A DNA stretch of 64,000 bases from Epiperipatus broadwayi (taxonomy: Eukaryota > Onychophora > Udeonychophora > Euonychophora > Peripatidae), in the NCBI GenBank assembly GCA_028023455.1, contig JAQFVV010012476.1:4669055-4733054 (forward strand). Reading direction: 5' to 3'. This document shows positions 10,115 through 22,699 of the stretch, one piece after another. Position 1 is the stretch's first letter. Every line of letters starts with the position of its first letter. The position numbers and the translations under genes were made by a program. The notes under the pieces were generated by a model that saw only the letters and a program-made list of their open reading frames with translations, was not told where the DNA came from and made no database searches.

Positions 10115-10245
10115 ATATAAAAGACCAAGAAAAAGGCTGTATGTAAGATGGATGAATGAAATAAGAATATTTTCTGGTATACTGTGGAAAAGAGGGACTC
10201 TCGTTTCAATTTGGTGAAACCTTCTTCTTGCAATTAATCAATAAT
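10115..10245 (+). mobile_element. LINE-A 3' end fragment
   Basis: The words GTAAGATGGATGAATGAAATAAG and GTGGAAAAG match the C-terminal segment (RPHVRWMxxIRxxxGxxWRR) of the copy at 59270-59340. Only about 130 bp survive. Confidence 0.55.
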
Positions 10246-10284
10246 ATTTAAAAATGATGATGATAATAGTGATGAAAATAATGC

Positions 10285-10395
10285 CCTATATGGTCTGGTG
10301 CATTGGTAGTGTAAAAGAGTGTCAAACTTTTAAATAAAGGTTCCAAAGATCAATTTCAGTGCTGGAAACTGCTTATGAACATTGGAGCATTAAAT
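10285..10395 (+). repeat. R3 tRNA-derived SINE fragment
   Basis: TGGTCTGGTGCATTGGTAGTG is an A-box-like sequence (compare tRNA TGGCNNAGTGG). The downstream AAGGTTCCAAAGATCAATTT is in the B-box position but diverged. Confidence 0.5.
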
Positions 10396-10429
10396 CAGTT
10401 GAATATTTTATCTATAATTTTGACAACTA

Positions 10430-11480
10430 CTATTTTACTTCTTCACCTGCATCTTTTAAGAATCATCATTTTATAATATCTTTTCCTTTTTTATGATTTC
10501 GTTTTGTGTCTCACCTCTTAATTTAAACATTTAGTACTTCAGAATATGTGGTAATTGTAGAGAATACTTTGTTTTTATGTTCTTTATAACTATTGCAAAG
10601 CACTTCCATACATTCCTTGATATCATTCCTCTTTTTAGTAATGTTATATTTTTGTCTTATTGCTAAAAGAACTTTTCTTCCTATACTTTTGTTTATATTT
10701 TTAAACTTTTATTCTTTTGTATATTTTTTCTTGCCAATTCACAAATATATTTTCTCATATTATTATTAACACTTTTTCTACCATTTACAGAACTTCAGAT
10801 ATTTACTTCTTTTTAGTGCAGGATTTTTAAATCTTTTCATGTTGCTTCTATTATTCTTCTAACATGTCTTCTTTCCATTGATAATTTTTTAATAAATTGC
10901 TGTTCCCACTATTGCAGTTCTTAGAAGTCTCAGCTACCTTCTTATGGATTCCAATTAAACTTGAACCAATTTCAAAGTCTGTCAATATCTTAAAATAATA
11001 GCCAAGTTCTAATTTAAATTCATTGTGGAATCCTGAAAACAATAAATACCAACTGTTAATACTATCTTTTTTATTCGTTTATATTGCTGTAGTCATGCAT
11101 TAATATGTATCTTACAACTCTTTAGTTTATGATCACTTGCTGTCTTGAATCTTCTAAAACCATTTCCATCATGATATATATTTTTCTGTTAGTCAAAATA
11201 TAATCAATTTTTTCTATATCTTCATTTATATGCTTCCATTTTCATTTTCTTTAAAAATGTTTCTCAAAAAGAAAGGTTTTATTATATAAAGGTTTTTTTC
11301 TTTCCACAAACTCCACAATTCTATGTCATCACATTTCTGTCACCATAACCCAAATTTATTCTCAGCACTCTCATCTTTCAACATTTTACCAATTCAAGTA
11401 TTAAAACTTTCATGATAATTTTAAAATGTTACTTGGTTTATTCAAAGACTTACCTTCACACTCTACTCATCTCTCATCTT
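10430..11480 (-). pseudogene. LINE-A (RTE-like) endonuclease end and linker
   Basis: Minus-strand translation with many stops shows KLIILTNRKIYI and SDHK-like remains at 11215-11130 (the end of the APE endonuclease: DYILTNRK ... SDHRLV), then FKLELGYYFKILTDFEIG at 11015-10960. The plus-strand copy at 21300-21600 has the corresponding pieces. The RT is missing here. Upstream remains (GYGDRN near 11345) fit the endonuclease YGDxN region. Dead. Confidence 0.6.
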
Positions 11481-12025
11481 TGCTACCAACATCTATATAC
11501 AAATATTGATCATTATTGCAGCCTATGTCATGCATCTGAAGAGACCTTGCATCACCTAATTTAGATTTTCTCAGCCTTAGGAAACACCCATAACATTATA
11601 ATATGCACCTTATTGACTTATATCAAAAGCAATTCATCACTTCAGTTTGTGCAGCCACATTTAGGGTTAGTCACTCTCTGGTGAACTGGTACATCTTTTA
11701 CCTTGGGAATAACACTAGATACTAACCATCTACCTTAGTGAACAAAATATAACAGATGATGGCACAGGGTGCCAAAATTTCTCACCAATCATTTTTGCCA
11801 CCACTTGGTCATTGCTTAAGCAACAACCTATTCTGTAATAAACACAAAGTATTCAGACAGATCTTACAGAATCACCTCATCAACCAATCTCAAAAAAACT
11901 TTGAATGTTCAAAAAATGGACAGCGAGTTTTTCTATGATACCCAGACACTATGTACTTCATTTGTAACCTTTTTGAGTTTTCATTAAAGATTACATTTTT
12001 GAAACATAATAATGATGATGAAGAA
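11481..12025. other. Unassigned
   Basis: Somewhat less AT-rich than average and free of long A/T runs. A 60-codon frame at 11756 has no recognisable motif. Could be an unrecognised repeat. Confidence 0.35.
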
Positions 12026-12180
<155 letters not shown>

Positions 12181-12219
12181 GAATAATCATCATCAATTCA
12201 ATGTTGGGAAGTGCATAAA

Positions 12220-12345
12220 AAGTTTAGAATTAGAAGTGATAGAGCTGGGCTGAAATCCTCAATTCCGTCTCTGCCATTTTACCACTGTCCCAAACTAACC
12301 AGGAACAATATAAAGAATTAAAAAAAACTGAATAGCTTTACTGTT
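12220..12345 (-). repeat. R3 SINE fragment
   Basis: AGAAGTGATAGAGCTGGGCT and TACCACTGTCCCAAACTAAC follow the order seen in the 37-38 kb array monomers. Confidence 0.45.
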
Positions 12346-12349
12346 TAGG

Positions 12350-12940
12350 GTTTCATAAGACTACCAAACTTTTCATACCAAAGCACTAAACCTTTGGAAT
12401 CAATGGATGCAGAATGCTCTGTGCATAAAATCTCTATCTAGTGCCTACTTATCCAACATCCCCAGACTAGTTTCTGGCTTGTGGATTTCATCAGTGAGAA
12501 GCCTTGGATTTGAGAGACCTGTACCTAGATATCAGGATCTAATGCAATCCTCCAGCAGCCACCTTTTACCTATTTGGTTAACTATAAAGCCAGGAGCCCA
12601 AAATGAAACACCATAATGTTTCCAGCCCAAATTCATTCAATTGTATAATCATATAGATCTGAACCCAGTTCAGCATCCATACATGTTGGTGTCTTTGGTT
12701 TTTCAAAAACCATAGTTACAATTATTCTATGGGCAGGATAGGTGCAAAATCATCAAAACATCAAATAATCACCATTCCATGTGTTTACATATGCTGTTAA
12801 TAAGAGTACCAAATTCTTCATACAGTAGTGCCACCAAGTGCAAGCATTTGCAATCAATGGATGTAGAAAGGTTTGTGCATAAAGTTCTTACCTATTGCCT
12901 TCTCATCCAACATCTCCAGTTTAGTTTTTAGCTTGAAATG
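12350..12940. repeat. R1 repeat (copy A), one full unit plus partial
   Basis: A full unit starts near 12365 and a second begins 444 bp later at 12809. Diagnostic words: TGTGCATAAAATCTCTATC, CAGACTAGTTTCTGGCTTGT, GATCTAATGCAATCCTCCAG, CATATAGATCTGAACCCAG. The second unit is cut at about 12940 and followed by the terminal word AATGGTGATTATGTAA. No coding potential. See also 25228, 30412 and 49140. Confidence 0.75.
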
Positions 12941-13890
12941 GTGATTATGTAATAATATTTTGATGATTTCACAAAACATTTAAATATCGGAAATGACAGA
13001 GCAGTGCTAAGATCTTAAGCATCGCAGTCTAAAAGTCAATCTTTGCATCAAAGCAATCATGGCAAATAAATTACGAGAAATTTTGTTTTACATAAAAATT
13101 ATTAAATTTCCGATTTCAAGAACAGATTTTTACCTAACAGAGCTAAGAAGTTTAAGGTGGTGAATTATATTAGAATCTTTGAAAGCAAAATCACATAACT
13201 CATATGATAATGTGATATTCTACTCTAAACCAGTCACCATAAGCCAATGATTAATCGACTTTACAGTAGATGGCACTAAAGTAGGTCAAAAGAACTGCTC
13301 TTGGAAATTTTGAAGTATCATTTATATATATTGATCTTACTTTATAAGTAAGATCAATGTTACTATAGTATATCATTTATTGTTTTTACTTTATTGTTTG
13401 GTTTTCAAATTTAATTATAATATTAATTACTTTTCTTGAAATATATTTTAAGTACTGAACTAATTTCTCTTTTCTTTCGTAAAAGCAATTATTGTATTAA
13501 TCAAAATTAATTAATATTCATTTTCTTTTGTTGCACTGTTATAATTTTATTACTGAATAATTAATAATAATTGCATTAATTTTTAATAAGAGAGACAAAA
13601 GGATATTTTTGTTATTCCATTTTTATGTAATTAATAACTAATACCAAATTAGTTTTACTTTTAACAATAAAGTTATTAATTTTCTTTAAAGTCCCTCTCT
13701 ACATGTATGTATATTTTTTTCAATATAAAATCACTGTAAAATTTTAAAAAACTGCTTTGTTTGCTTACTATATATGTTTGTGTGTGTGTGTAAAAGTACA
13801 AGAAGTCTTATTATGCTATTTTAAATTTTGATGAATTATAATATATAAATGATGTAAACTTATACTAGATAATACGGAAAAAGTTTGAAT
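12941..13890. other. AT-rich region with one short hairpin
   Basis: Contains a perfect 12-bp hairpin, TTGATCTTACTT/AAGTAAGATCAA, at 13331-13357, and a short (GT)n at 13776-13790. Nothing else recognised. Confidence 0.5.
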
Positions 13891-14024
13891 AAATTACATT
13901 GATATGTATAGCGTTGGTGGTCGTGAGGTCAGCACAGCCGCCTTACCAGCAATTGTCCCGGGTTAGAGGATTCGCTTCCCGGCCGATGCTATGACACATG
14001 AAAAAAAAAATTACATTGATATGT
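13891..14024 (+). mobile_element. SINE-2 with poly-A and 17-bp target duplication
   Basis: The body, 13908-14007, is unusually GC-rich, tRNA-like at its 5' side (TGGTCGTGAGGTCAGCAC in the A-box position, GGATTCGCTTCCCGG in the B-box position) and ends in GATGCTATGACACATG plus a run of A. It is flanked by identical AAATTACATTGATATGT at 13891-13907 and 14008-14024. These are hallmarks of LINE-driven insertion, and the perfect duplication means it is young. Second copy at 53001-53137. Confidence 0.85.
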
Positions 14025-14335
14025 TCAATTTCTTAAACAGAAAAATGCATAATAAGAGCTCTTGTTTGGCCAATTTAGTGACTTGATCTAACACAGTAAA
14101 CGTTTTGGGACTAGTCAAAAAAAAGTCATTTATTTAAGTCAAATAAAAAAGTCAATAGCTAAAATTTCACACATAGTAACATCCTGAAAACGGTTGTTTT
14201 TTTTTAGTTTTAAAATAAATTTTTATTGTGCTTAAAAAAATTATTTATCTACATTTATAGAAAAATTAGTTTGAAATCAATTAGCTTCATGAAATAGACT
14301 AATACAATATTTATAGATTATAAATAATGTATTAT

Positions 14336-15285
14336 TTACATACGTATGATTGACCTAAATAAAAAGTAATAATAGTAAAAAAAAATTATAGAGATGTTGG
14401 GATAGTAGCCAGACTCCATGTAGCAATAACAAGTTTGGTGGGGTAAATGCCTGATTTCTGTTTGTAATTTTTGAGATTTTATTGAAAAACAGTGATTGTA
14501 ATTTCTCCGATGCAGGGTTGAAGCAAAGATGGCATCCAAAGTGTATACATAAAGAAAATAGTGATTCTAATTAAAGGGGGAAAGCCCTTTTTAATACTAT
14601 CAATAAGAGTAACATTAGAAGAAATATGAGATTTAATAACTGACTCAATGATGTTTTTATATATGAGAAGAGTAGGACACTGGATTAGAACATGGTGAAT
14701 TCTTTCTTCAGACTGGTGACAAAGAGAGCAAGCTGGGTCAATGTTATTACAGTAAAAAATGACTAGTAGGTAGGGCCTCTAAATCAATTTTAATAATGAA
14801 ATTAAGATATTTTGGTTCTAGGTATCAGAATTTGACTTTTTTGCTTATTTGTTTATTAGTGGTGTTAAAAATAGATGGAGGAGGAGGTTGGCTAATACTA
14901 TGCACCATGCTGTAGGCCTCCTAAAAGATTATTTGTCTGGAGAACATATGAATAGCAATGTCAATGCTGGAAGTTATGTATTTATTAAGGAATGAAAAAA
15001 AATTAACTTTACAGAGTGGAAGCCTATTAATAGGATTGATTAGAGTAAATTTTACAGTGTTTGGATAAACAGAAATGAGTTTAGAAGTAGCATTAAATGA
15101 TCCCTGAAAATAAAAAGTGTATTAAATGGAGAGAGAGAGATCATTATCTTTGGCACGCTTTTGTAAGGTTCTAATACTGATTGCAACTACTCTTTTGTTC
15201 CAAAATAGTTTTGAGCAAATTGAATTGCTCTTCTTCTTGAAAGCATTGATATAGTTGACAAGTGGTATATACTAGGTCGTCATTA
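14336..15285 (-). pseudogene. LINE-D, 3' part (zinc knuckle and tail)
   Basis: Continuation of the minus-strand LINE at 16565-18550, separated from it by a Penelope insertion. Translation of 14740-14673 gives DPACSLCHQSEERIHHVLIQCP, split here as CSLC then HHVLIQC: a CCHC knuckle (C-x2-C ... H-x4-C) after the RT. The 67-codon frame at 14539-14336 is the ORF2 C-terminus. Many stops in between. Confidence 0.65.
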
Positions 15286-15827
15286 GTAAAATAATATAGG
15301 CACTATTGTATCTGACTGCAAAGCTACTTTTGACTTAAAAGCAAAATAAAATCTGTTATTCTGCAAGCACTTTCAAGAGACATGCTCTCATCTTCATAGC
15401 TCTGAGTGAAGTAATTATATGCAAATTATGCAAAGTTCAAAGGTTAATTACTCCATTTCTTTGAGATCATGAAGCATGTGTCCTTGCGGTTGATGGCATT
15501 GCAATCCATTGCAGTGAAGCAAGCCTCCTTAACTTTTCTTTTTACATCATGCCTTTCTCTGCAGACTGGGTTGACATCTTGTGGTTCACACTGGTGTCCT
15601 GTTAGTTTCTGATGAAGTGCAAAAATGGAATAATGTGATGGACCTGATTGAGCTTTGATGTATACGTATTTGTGTTGTGTTAATCTGGTTTCTATTGCTG
15701 CCTTGGTTTCCCCATAATATGAGGATCTACAATTTGCATGAAACATGCAATATTATAAATGGCTTGAGGTGTTTGAGCCAGTGTAAGTTTATCTTTCGTG
15801 TTGTTAAGTAATCTGTTAGAACTGGGG
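15286..15827 (-). mobile_element. Penelope pseudo-LTR, left, inverted
   Basis: About 540 bp; inverted match to 16018-16564, roughly 90% identical by eye. The minus frame at 15746-15444 encodes the GIY-YIG endonuclease: YYGET, then R and H of the ETRLTQHKY block, KEACF with the catalytic Glu, and the NAINRKD Asn. One frameshift near 15740 separates this from the upstream frame ending with PPSSNRLL. The outer edge GTAAAATAATATAGG is the exact complement of the outer edge of the right arm. Confidence 0.85.
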
Positions 15828-16406
15828 GGTACGAAAATGGTGAAGATGGGGTTCAAACATGGGCTGATCAACAGAAGCATCATACATTTCAACAATAAAG
15901 TAATCAACAATATACCCAATTTGGATACACACAGGCTGTTGCTGCCATACATTCCTAATTTACATAATAAATTTTATACAATTTTTAACAGACAGTTTCA
16001 ACTAATTTTTCGTCGTCCCCCCCCCCCCAGTTCTAACAGATTACTTAACACAGAAGATAAACTAACACTGGCTCAAACACCTCAAGCCATTTATAATATT
16101 GCATGTACTCATGCAAATTGTAGAGTCTCATATTATGGGGAAACCAAGGCAGCAATAGAAACCAGATTAATACAACACAAATATGCATATATCAAAGCTC
16201 AATCAGATCCATCACATTATTCCATTTTTGCACTTCATCAGACAGTAAAAGGACACCAGTGTGAACCACAAGAGGTCAACCTGGTATGCAGAGAAAGGCA
16301 TGATGTAAAAAGAAAAGTTAAGGAGGCCTGCTTCATTGCGATGGATTGCAATGCCATCAATCGCAAAGACACATGCTTTGCGATTTCAAAGAAATGGAGT
16401 AATTAA
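15798..16406 (+). pseudogene. Penelope RT C-terminus plus GIY-YIG endonuclease
   Basis: A 202-aa open frame. Residues 1-13 are read through the inverted left arm and are not real. Residues about 40-75 (LLLPYIPNLHNKF) match the linker between the RT and endonuclease of PLEs. Residues 98-202 are the GIY-YIG nuclease: Y112-Y113-G114-E115-T116, R123, H127, E176 and N188 are all present. The stop at 16404 is the natural end. A poly-C run (16017-16028) encodes RRPPPP and may have slipped. The RT proper is absent, so the copy is 5' truncated. This is the best preserved endonuclease in the window. Confidence 0.8.
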
Positions 16407-16564
16407 CCTTTGAACTTTGCATAATTTGCATATAATTACTTCACTCTGAGCTATGAAGATGAGAGCACATCTCTTGAAAGCACTTGCAGAATAATAGATT
16501 TTATTTTGTCTTTAAGTAAAAAGTAACTTTATGGTCAGGTACAATAGCACCTATATTATTTTAC
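16018..16564 (+). mobile_element. Penelope pseudo-LTR, right
   Basis: Right member of the inverted pair. Beyond the endonuclease stop it carries a conserved 3' region (CTATGAAGATGAGAGCACAT, CTCTTGAAAGCAC) shared with the left arm. Only 15828-16017 separates the arms. Confidence 0.85.
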
Positions 16565-18550
16565 AAATATATTTTCACATGCAAAGTTTTCAATTTAGAT
16601 TTGAATTATAAGTCATTATTAGAAAAATCAGAATGTTAATGAGCAATACTTTTGCATAAAGCAAAAGATACACTTTAGAAAGGGATTTAGTTATATTTTC
16701 AGAAGATGTAAGGATGGAGTCATGAATGGATGTTTTCATAGAAGTCATAGATTTGTAAATGGGAAATCCAAGAAAGTTGTGAGCCAGCTCAGTAAATGAA
16801 GGAGGAACCCTATTACCAGTGATGATACTCCATGTGGATAATTTATCAGATTAAACTGAAGCCTGTATTGAGCTGTATAATTTTCCACAACAACAATAAA
16901 TGGAGGTATTTTTTGGAGGGAAAGAATACAACAAAAATCATCAGTGAATGATATATTCTTAATCACTTTATCAGTCCATGGGGCATGTATACCAAGCAAT
17001 TTTCTCTCTATTTCCAGAAGCAACTAGTTTATATAAGTTATAAAAACAATGCATTCAATGCTAAACCTTGTGAAATAAAGTTATGGGGTTTGAAACCAGG
17101 AGTAATTTTTTCATTAAAAGTAATAAAAATTTTCCTATTCATTAGAAAAAATGGAAATATTATGCAGTTTTAATAATTCAATAATAACATTTGTACAGAT
17201 AGAATCAAAGGCTGAAACAATATCTAGTTGTAATGCTATGGGACCTGCTTTTCTAGTAAATATTTCTTGGTCAATGGCAAGTTTAAAAAGGTGATAGCAT
17301 CAATGCTGGAACCTTCCTTTTCAGAAATACTAAAAATTTGACATTGCAGGCACTATAATAGGCTGTATCCTATTCTTAATAATGGATTTAATGACCTTGA
17401 TAAGTATAGGTGACATAGAAATAGAATGAGGAGATGGGATAGCATTTTGCTTGAGAAACAGAACTAAGGAGACTGGATACAACACTTCAATATGATAAAA
17501 TTGGTTGGAAACTCAATCATGTTTATAATGATCGGTACTCATAAGAATAAAAAGATATTTAGAAAATTCATGAGGACCCGGGTGCATGTTCATTATATCA
17601 GACTTTGTGATGCTATGACCTTGATGATCTTCAATGGAAGCAGAAACAAGTGGTTCTGACAGTTGCCATTTTGCAAATTAGATTTAAAATGGTGGAAAAT
17701 ACCAGGTAACATGTCAAGACCTGGTCTGAGATGGTTGACTACTATAATTGAGGATGGGACTAACTTTTTAAGATATAGCCCAGCGGAGGTAGCCTTTTGA
17801 CTAGTTATGAAATTAAGCCAAAAAGATTTCAGCCTTTTTAATAGAGATACTCAACTGAGATAGAATGGGTATGTGTATATTGTTGCTTAAAAAACATAAT
17901 TGAAGAAATAGAAGCAGAGTCGCAGGAAGTGGTTTTCAACTTGAAATTAATAGTATCAAGGTCCTTAATTAGAGCTGTGGGTGATTTTCTTTTTGATAGT
18001 GCAATGTCTAATGACAGATTAGATAATATTGCTAAATGAAAGCCAGGATATGGTAGGTGGTTGAGAAAGAATACCTATCTTCCTAAAATCAATTTAGAAT
18101 TTCCATGATTACTGCCTATGGAGTTGTAACTCTCAGTAATGCTCTTATTATATTGTTGTAGATAAAAGCTGGTTGTGTGCGAAAATCAATAACTACTTAT
18201 ACTAATAATGCCAGTTGATCTGTAAAAACTACTAATTCCAAAGAAGAATTAACTATAAAATACATATCAGGTAAATAAAATAAAAGATCAGTGAGAGTTG
18301 AATGCTTCAAGGTATGGGGGGGGGAGCATTACTGGGGAAGAAGCCTACACCATTCATCAGTTCACAGCTAATAAAGTGTAAATATTTAGGCCCAAACTCA
18401 GTATAAGGCATATTAAAGTCACAAAACAGGAGGGTAAGAAAATGATTGGGTGAAAGCTTAAAATTAATATGGCATATTAGTTGATGCATAAGAGTTGGGC
18501 TGTTATATAAATAAAGATAAATTATATTAATTGTGAAAGCAATATGGTGA
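16565..18550 (-). pseudogene. LINE-D, endonuclease and RT part
   Basis: Minus strand order is as in APE-type non-LTR elements. The endonuclease motif FCDFNMP (compare GDFNxP) lies at 18426-18406, with GVGFFPSN after it. The RT palm includes ISMSPILIKVIKSI (about 17425-17385, compare the xSLLPxxxKIxE motif). The catalytic box FTDD is at 16948-16937. Stops and frameshifts are frequent. Together with 14336-15285 this is a near full-length but dead copy of about 3.2 kb after removing the Penelope insertion. The knuckle suggests an I/R1/jockey-related group rather than RTE. Confidence 0.7.
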
Positions 18551-18804
18551 AGCGTAATGATATTTATGTTTTAATCAAGGTATAGAATGTTGAAGGATTT
18601 GAATGGTGCCCTATTATAAATTATAAATTGTTTTGAGCAGTGATACCCATATTTATACTGGTTAAAAGTTGAAAGATAATTTTTGTTACTTTAAAACTTC
18701 GAAATTAAGTTTTTGAATGATATTCTCATACATATTTAAGTTATAGTACTAAACTTTCAAATATATGCATTTTTTTAGATTACTGTTTTATATTAAGTAG
18801 AATC

Positions 18805-19524
<720 letters not shown>

Positions 19525-19560
19525 GTAAAGATGTTACTAAGCATAAAAGTATGTAAATAA

Positions 19561-20001
19561 ATCAATTATTTTATATAGCCGATGTTTATAAACTGTAATA
19601 TTTAAACAGCATTAAGCTGTTGCACATGTGCTTTGCAGATTTTAACTATAAATGACTGAATACTAGCACTTCAAACCCATGATAAAGTCTTTGGAAAAGA
19701 TAGGGTGGCCATCTATCTTTTTGAACCAAAACATATCGTAAATTCTGTAAATTCTAATAAATTTCACTAGCGTCATTCATTCAAGCATGTAAAAGTAATT
19801 TAAAGTGATTATTTAATATCTTCACGCTTTCACTTTCAAACACTTAAGATTTGCCCATACAAAAGCGTTTGGGTTCGAAAAGATAGATCGCCACTCTATC
19901 TTCCTAAGACCTTATCATGGGTTTGAAGTGTTAGTATTCAGTCATTTATAGTTAAAATCTGCAAAGCGCATGTGCAACAGCTTAATGCTGTTTAAATATT
20001 A
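19561..20001. mobile_element. R5 element, inverted-repeat form
   Basis: Arms 19561-19729 and 19869-20001 are inverted copies (GCATTAAGCTGTTGCACATG against its complement), with a single-copy centre 19730-19868 that matches 2131-2260. Both arms include the hairpin with GATAGATCGCC. Here the family has inverted ends, whereas 2045-2434 has direct ends. Confidence 0.75.
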
Positions 20002-21284
20002 AGCATAAAAATGTGGACAAAAGATTGTCCAATCTATTACAAATATAAGTAAATGATAGATAGTAGTAAGTAAATAAATTGATATCATCATTATTATTTT
20101 CAATCAGTACCATTCCTTTGCAGAATGAAAACCTCTCCAACTTTAACTCCAACCAGTAACTTCTAAACAAAGAAATATTAGACTCATCTATAACTATTAT
20201 CTTTCTTGAGGCATGTTTTAAAAGTTTAATTGTTCAGGTATTTTTCAAAAGTAGAGCAATAAATTATTGCATTCAATTGACAAACACAGGTGTATGTATC
20301 CATATTCTTTGTCAGAAAACCTAAGAATAAAATTGTACTGCTTACTCTCTTAGTTTCAGATTTAGTTAAGACTAGGCTGTTTGATGAAATTCAGTTTAAG
20401 GAGTGATTTTCAAACACAAGCTGGATCAGTGGTCACACATCCATAGGGGATGCAGGATTGCACTATCCTCCCCCTAATGTAAAATAAATGTTTTTGTTTA
20501 ATTATTGTTTTTAAATTTGTATATTAATTAAATTCGTAAATGTATCATATGTAAATATATCAATAGAATACGCTAAGCAAAGAGGCAAAATAATAGCTGC
20601 CAGCTATTTGTAATGAATGTTTATCTCACTTAGAGATGCACTCATTTTGTTTGTGCTCTCTACCATATGGGCAATAGTTACTGCAGCCCAATGGTACAAC
20701 AGTATTTTCTTACTAAAATAAGTGTTTATAACGTTGTTGTGACTATTTACTTCAGAGATAGAGGTCATTTTTGTTTACATTTTCGATCACCACCCCACCA
20801 CTGCAAACACAGGCTGACACTAACAAGATGTAATAACAGCATTATTAATTTGAACTTATAATCAAATAAATGGATATAAATATTTATTCTTGCAAACTTA
20901 TAGAAGTTAATCTGCTTCCATTCTATTACATGTCAGATAAGTTTTGTGTTTAATGTCAGATAAGTGTTGTGTTTAATACATATTTGGTTATTATTCATTG
21001 TTTACAAAGTCTGTTATAAAATTTAGATTATATCTCTTATCTTTGTTTATATGATTACAAGCTTATATTGACAACGTTGCATTTACATTTGCCTTGAGTT
21101 TGAAATTCACTCTTATTCTAATACTTGTCAGAAAACCAAGCTATAATTAAATCTGAGGTTAGGTTTAATTTAAGTAAGTGCATTTAAATCATTATATTTG
21201 AGTGATCATTTAATTTTTTTTTTGCTTTCCTTTAATTTCTAAAACATAAAAATTACATATTGTGAGTTCTTTATTTGAGATAAA
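20002..21284. other. Unassigned, one short tandem duplication
   Basis: Apart from a 23-bp duplication (TGTCAGATAAG..GTGTTTAA, 20931-20976) no feature is recognised. The 64-codon frame at 20667 shows no motif. Confidence 0.4.
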
Positions 21285-22236
21285 TCCTAATTTAAAATGG
21301 ACATGGAAGCACTCAAATAAAAATGTAGCAGAATTGGATTACATTTTAACAATCAGGAAATATGTATTTCTATATTGTAATTGTCTTAAAAAATTCAATA
21401 CAAATTCTGATTATTGATTACTGAGATGTAAGAACACATATGAAAGCAAAACTAGAGAAACAAAAACTATTAAGAAAAACAGTATTCACAGATGAAATTA
21501 CTAATCTTCAGAAACATCCCAGTCAATTTAAATGAACTTAAAAATCGTTTTCAAATATTAACAGATTTTTAACATATTATGATCGGAATGATACCTCTAG
21601 GAAGATAACTGATACACTTTTGAAAACTGCAACAAAGATAGTGTGTATAAAAAGGCAGCAATTGACCAATTAAATTTCTACTGAGACAAGACAATTGCTG
21701 AAGAAAAGAAGAGATATGAAAAAATATAAAAATGATGCATTAAGCAGGATTGAATATCTAGAATTTTGTATAGTAGTACAAAAAGACGTAATAACGATAT
21801 AAAAATATATACTTGTGAATTAATGAGAAAAGATATAGAAGAGAATAAATGTCTCAAAAATTTAAAACTATATCATCGTATGGAACAAAACTTACTTTAA
21901 CAATAAAAAGAAAATATGGAATTATTAGTAATAAAAGAGATGGAAATATGTGGACTTTATAGAGAGTTATATAGCAATAAAGAACCAGGAAATAAAGTTT
22001 CTCTGCAAATTATTTTTTGAGTTGTCAACTATTTTAAATCGGGAAGATAACATATGCATTTAAATTCATGAAGAAAGAAGAAGCTCCAAAAAAGTTGTAA
22101 TTATTATAGATATTTTAAAAGAAATAGGTAAGAAAATATAAAAATTGTTGTCAAAGTAATGGAACAAATATCTACATGATAAAAATATGCAAGATGACTA
22201 CAAGAATATAATAGTAATACAATGTATTGAACATTC
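21285..22236 (+). pseudogene. LINE-A (RTE-like) endonuclease end and linker
   Basis: The translation starts TWKHSNKNVAELDYIL (21299-21346) and continues to KFNTNSDYWLL (21396-21428), the last motifs of the APE endonuclease (DYIL and SDH, here SDY). The linker to the RT is recognisable as KKYKND and LSRIEYLEF (21720-21766), RKDIEENKCLKNLK (21829-21870) and GLYRELYSNKEP (21955-21990). Stops in every frame. Interrupted after 22236 by an R5 repeat. Confidence 0.65.
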
Positions 22237-22671
22237 ATAACGAGTTATTTATTTTCCTACGCTATATTTTTAGTCTGTAACAATCATTAGGGGTCACTTC
22301 ACTACACATGGTTGCATACATTTAAACACTTAAGGAATACTCTCCTTTCCAAATACAAGATAAAGTCTTTTGAAAAGATAGAATGAGCCCACCCATCTTT
22401 TTAACCTAAATGTATATGTATAAGCAAATCTTAAGCATTTTGGAAATAAGAGTGTGGAGATATTAATTAATAATTTTTTAATTCCAATTCCTATGTTTTT
22501 AATGATTGGTGTTTGTGATATTTTTGCAATTTAAGGCAAGTCAGTATTACAAGTAATATTAATCACATATAACGAGTTATTTATTTATATAGTGCAGTTT
22601 TTAATGTGTAACAATTATTAATAATCACTCCACTGCACATGCGCTGTATAAATTTAAATGCTTAAGAAATA
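22237..22671 (-). mobile_element. R5-like element with ~100-bp direct ends
   Basis: Direct repeats at 22237-22338 and 22569-22671 begin AACGAGTTATTTATTT. Between them, the complement of the R5 hairpin block (AAAGATAGAATGAGCCC ... GCAAATCTTAAGC) is found at 22360-22440. Diverged from the other two copies. It sits inside the LINE-A copy. Confidence 0.55.
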
Positions 22672-22699
22672 GTAATATTGATATTTAATAAAGACAATA

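Noticed and set aside
10048-10233. 61-aa minus frame as a gene
   Set aside because: It is antisense to a plus-strand LINE-A remnant.
13908-14007. tRNA gene
   Set aside because: A- and B-box-like sequences are present but no cloverleaf could be drawn, and the poly-A tail and target duplication identify a SINE.
15692-15952. 86-aa minus frame over the Penelope junction
   Set aside because: Only its second half is endonuclease sequence; the first half is the antisense of the spacer and right-hand linker.
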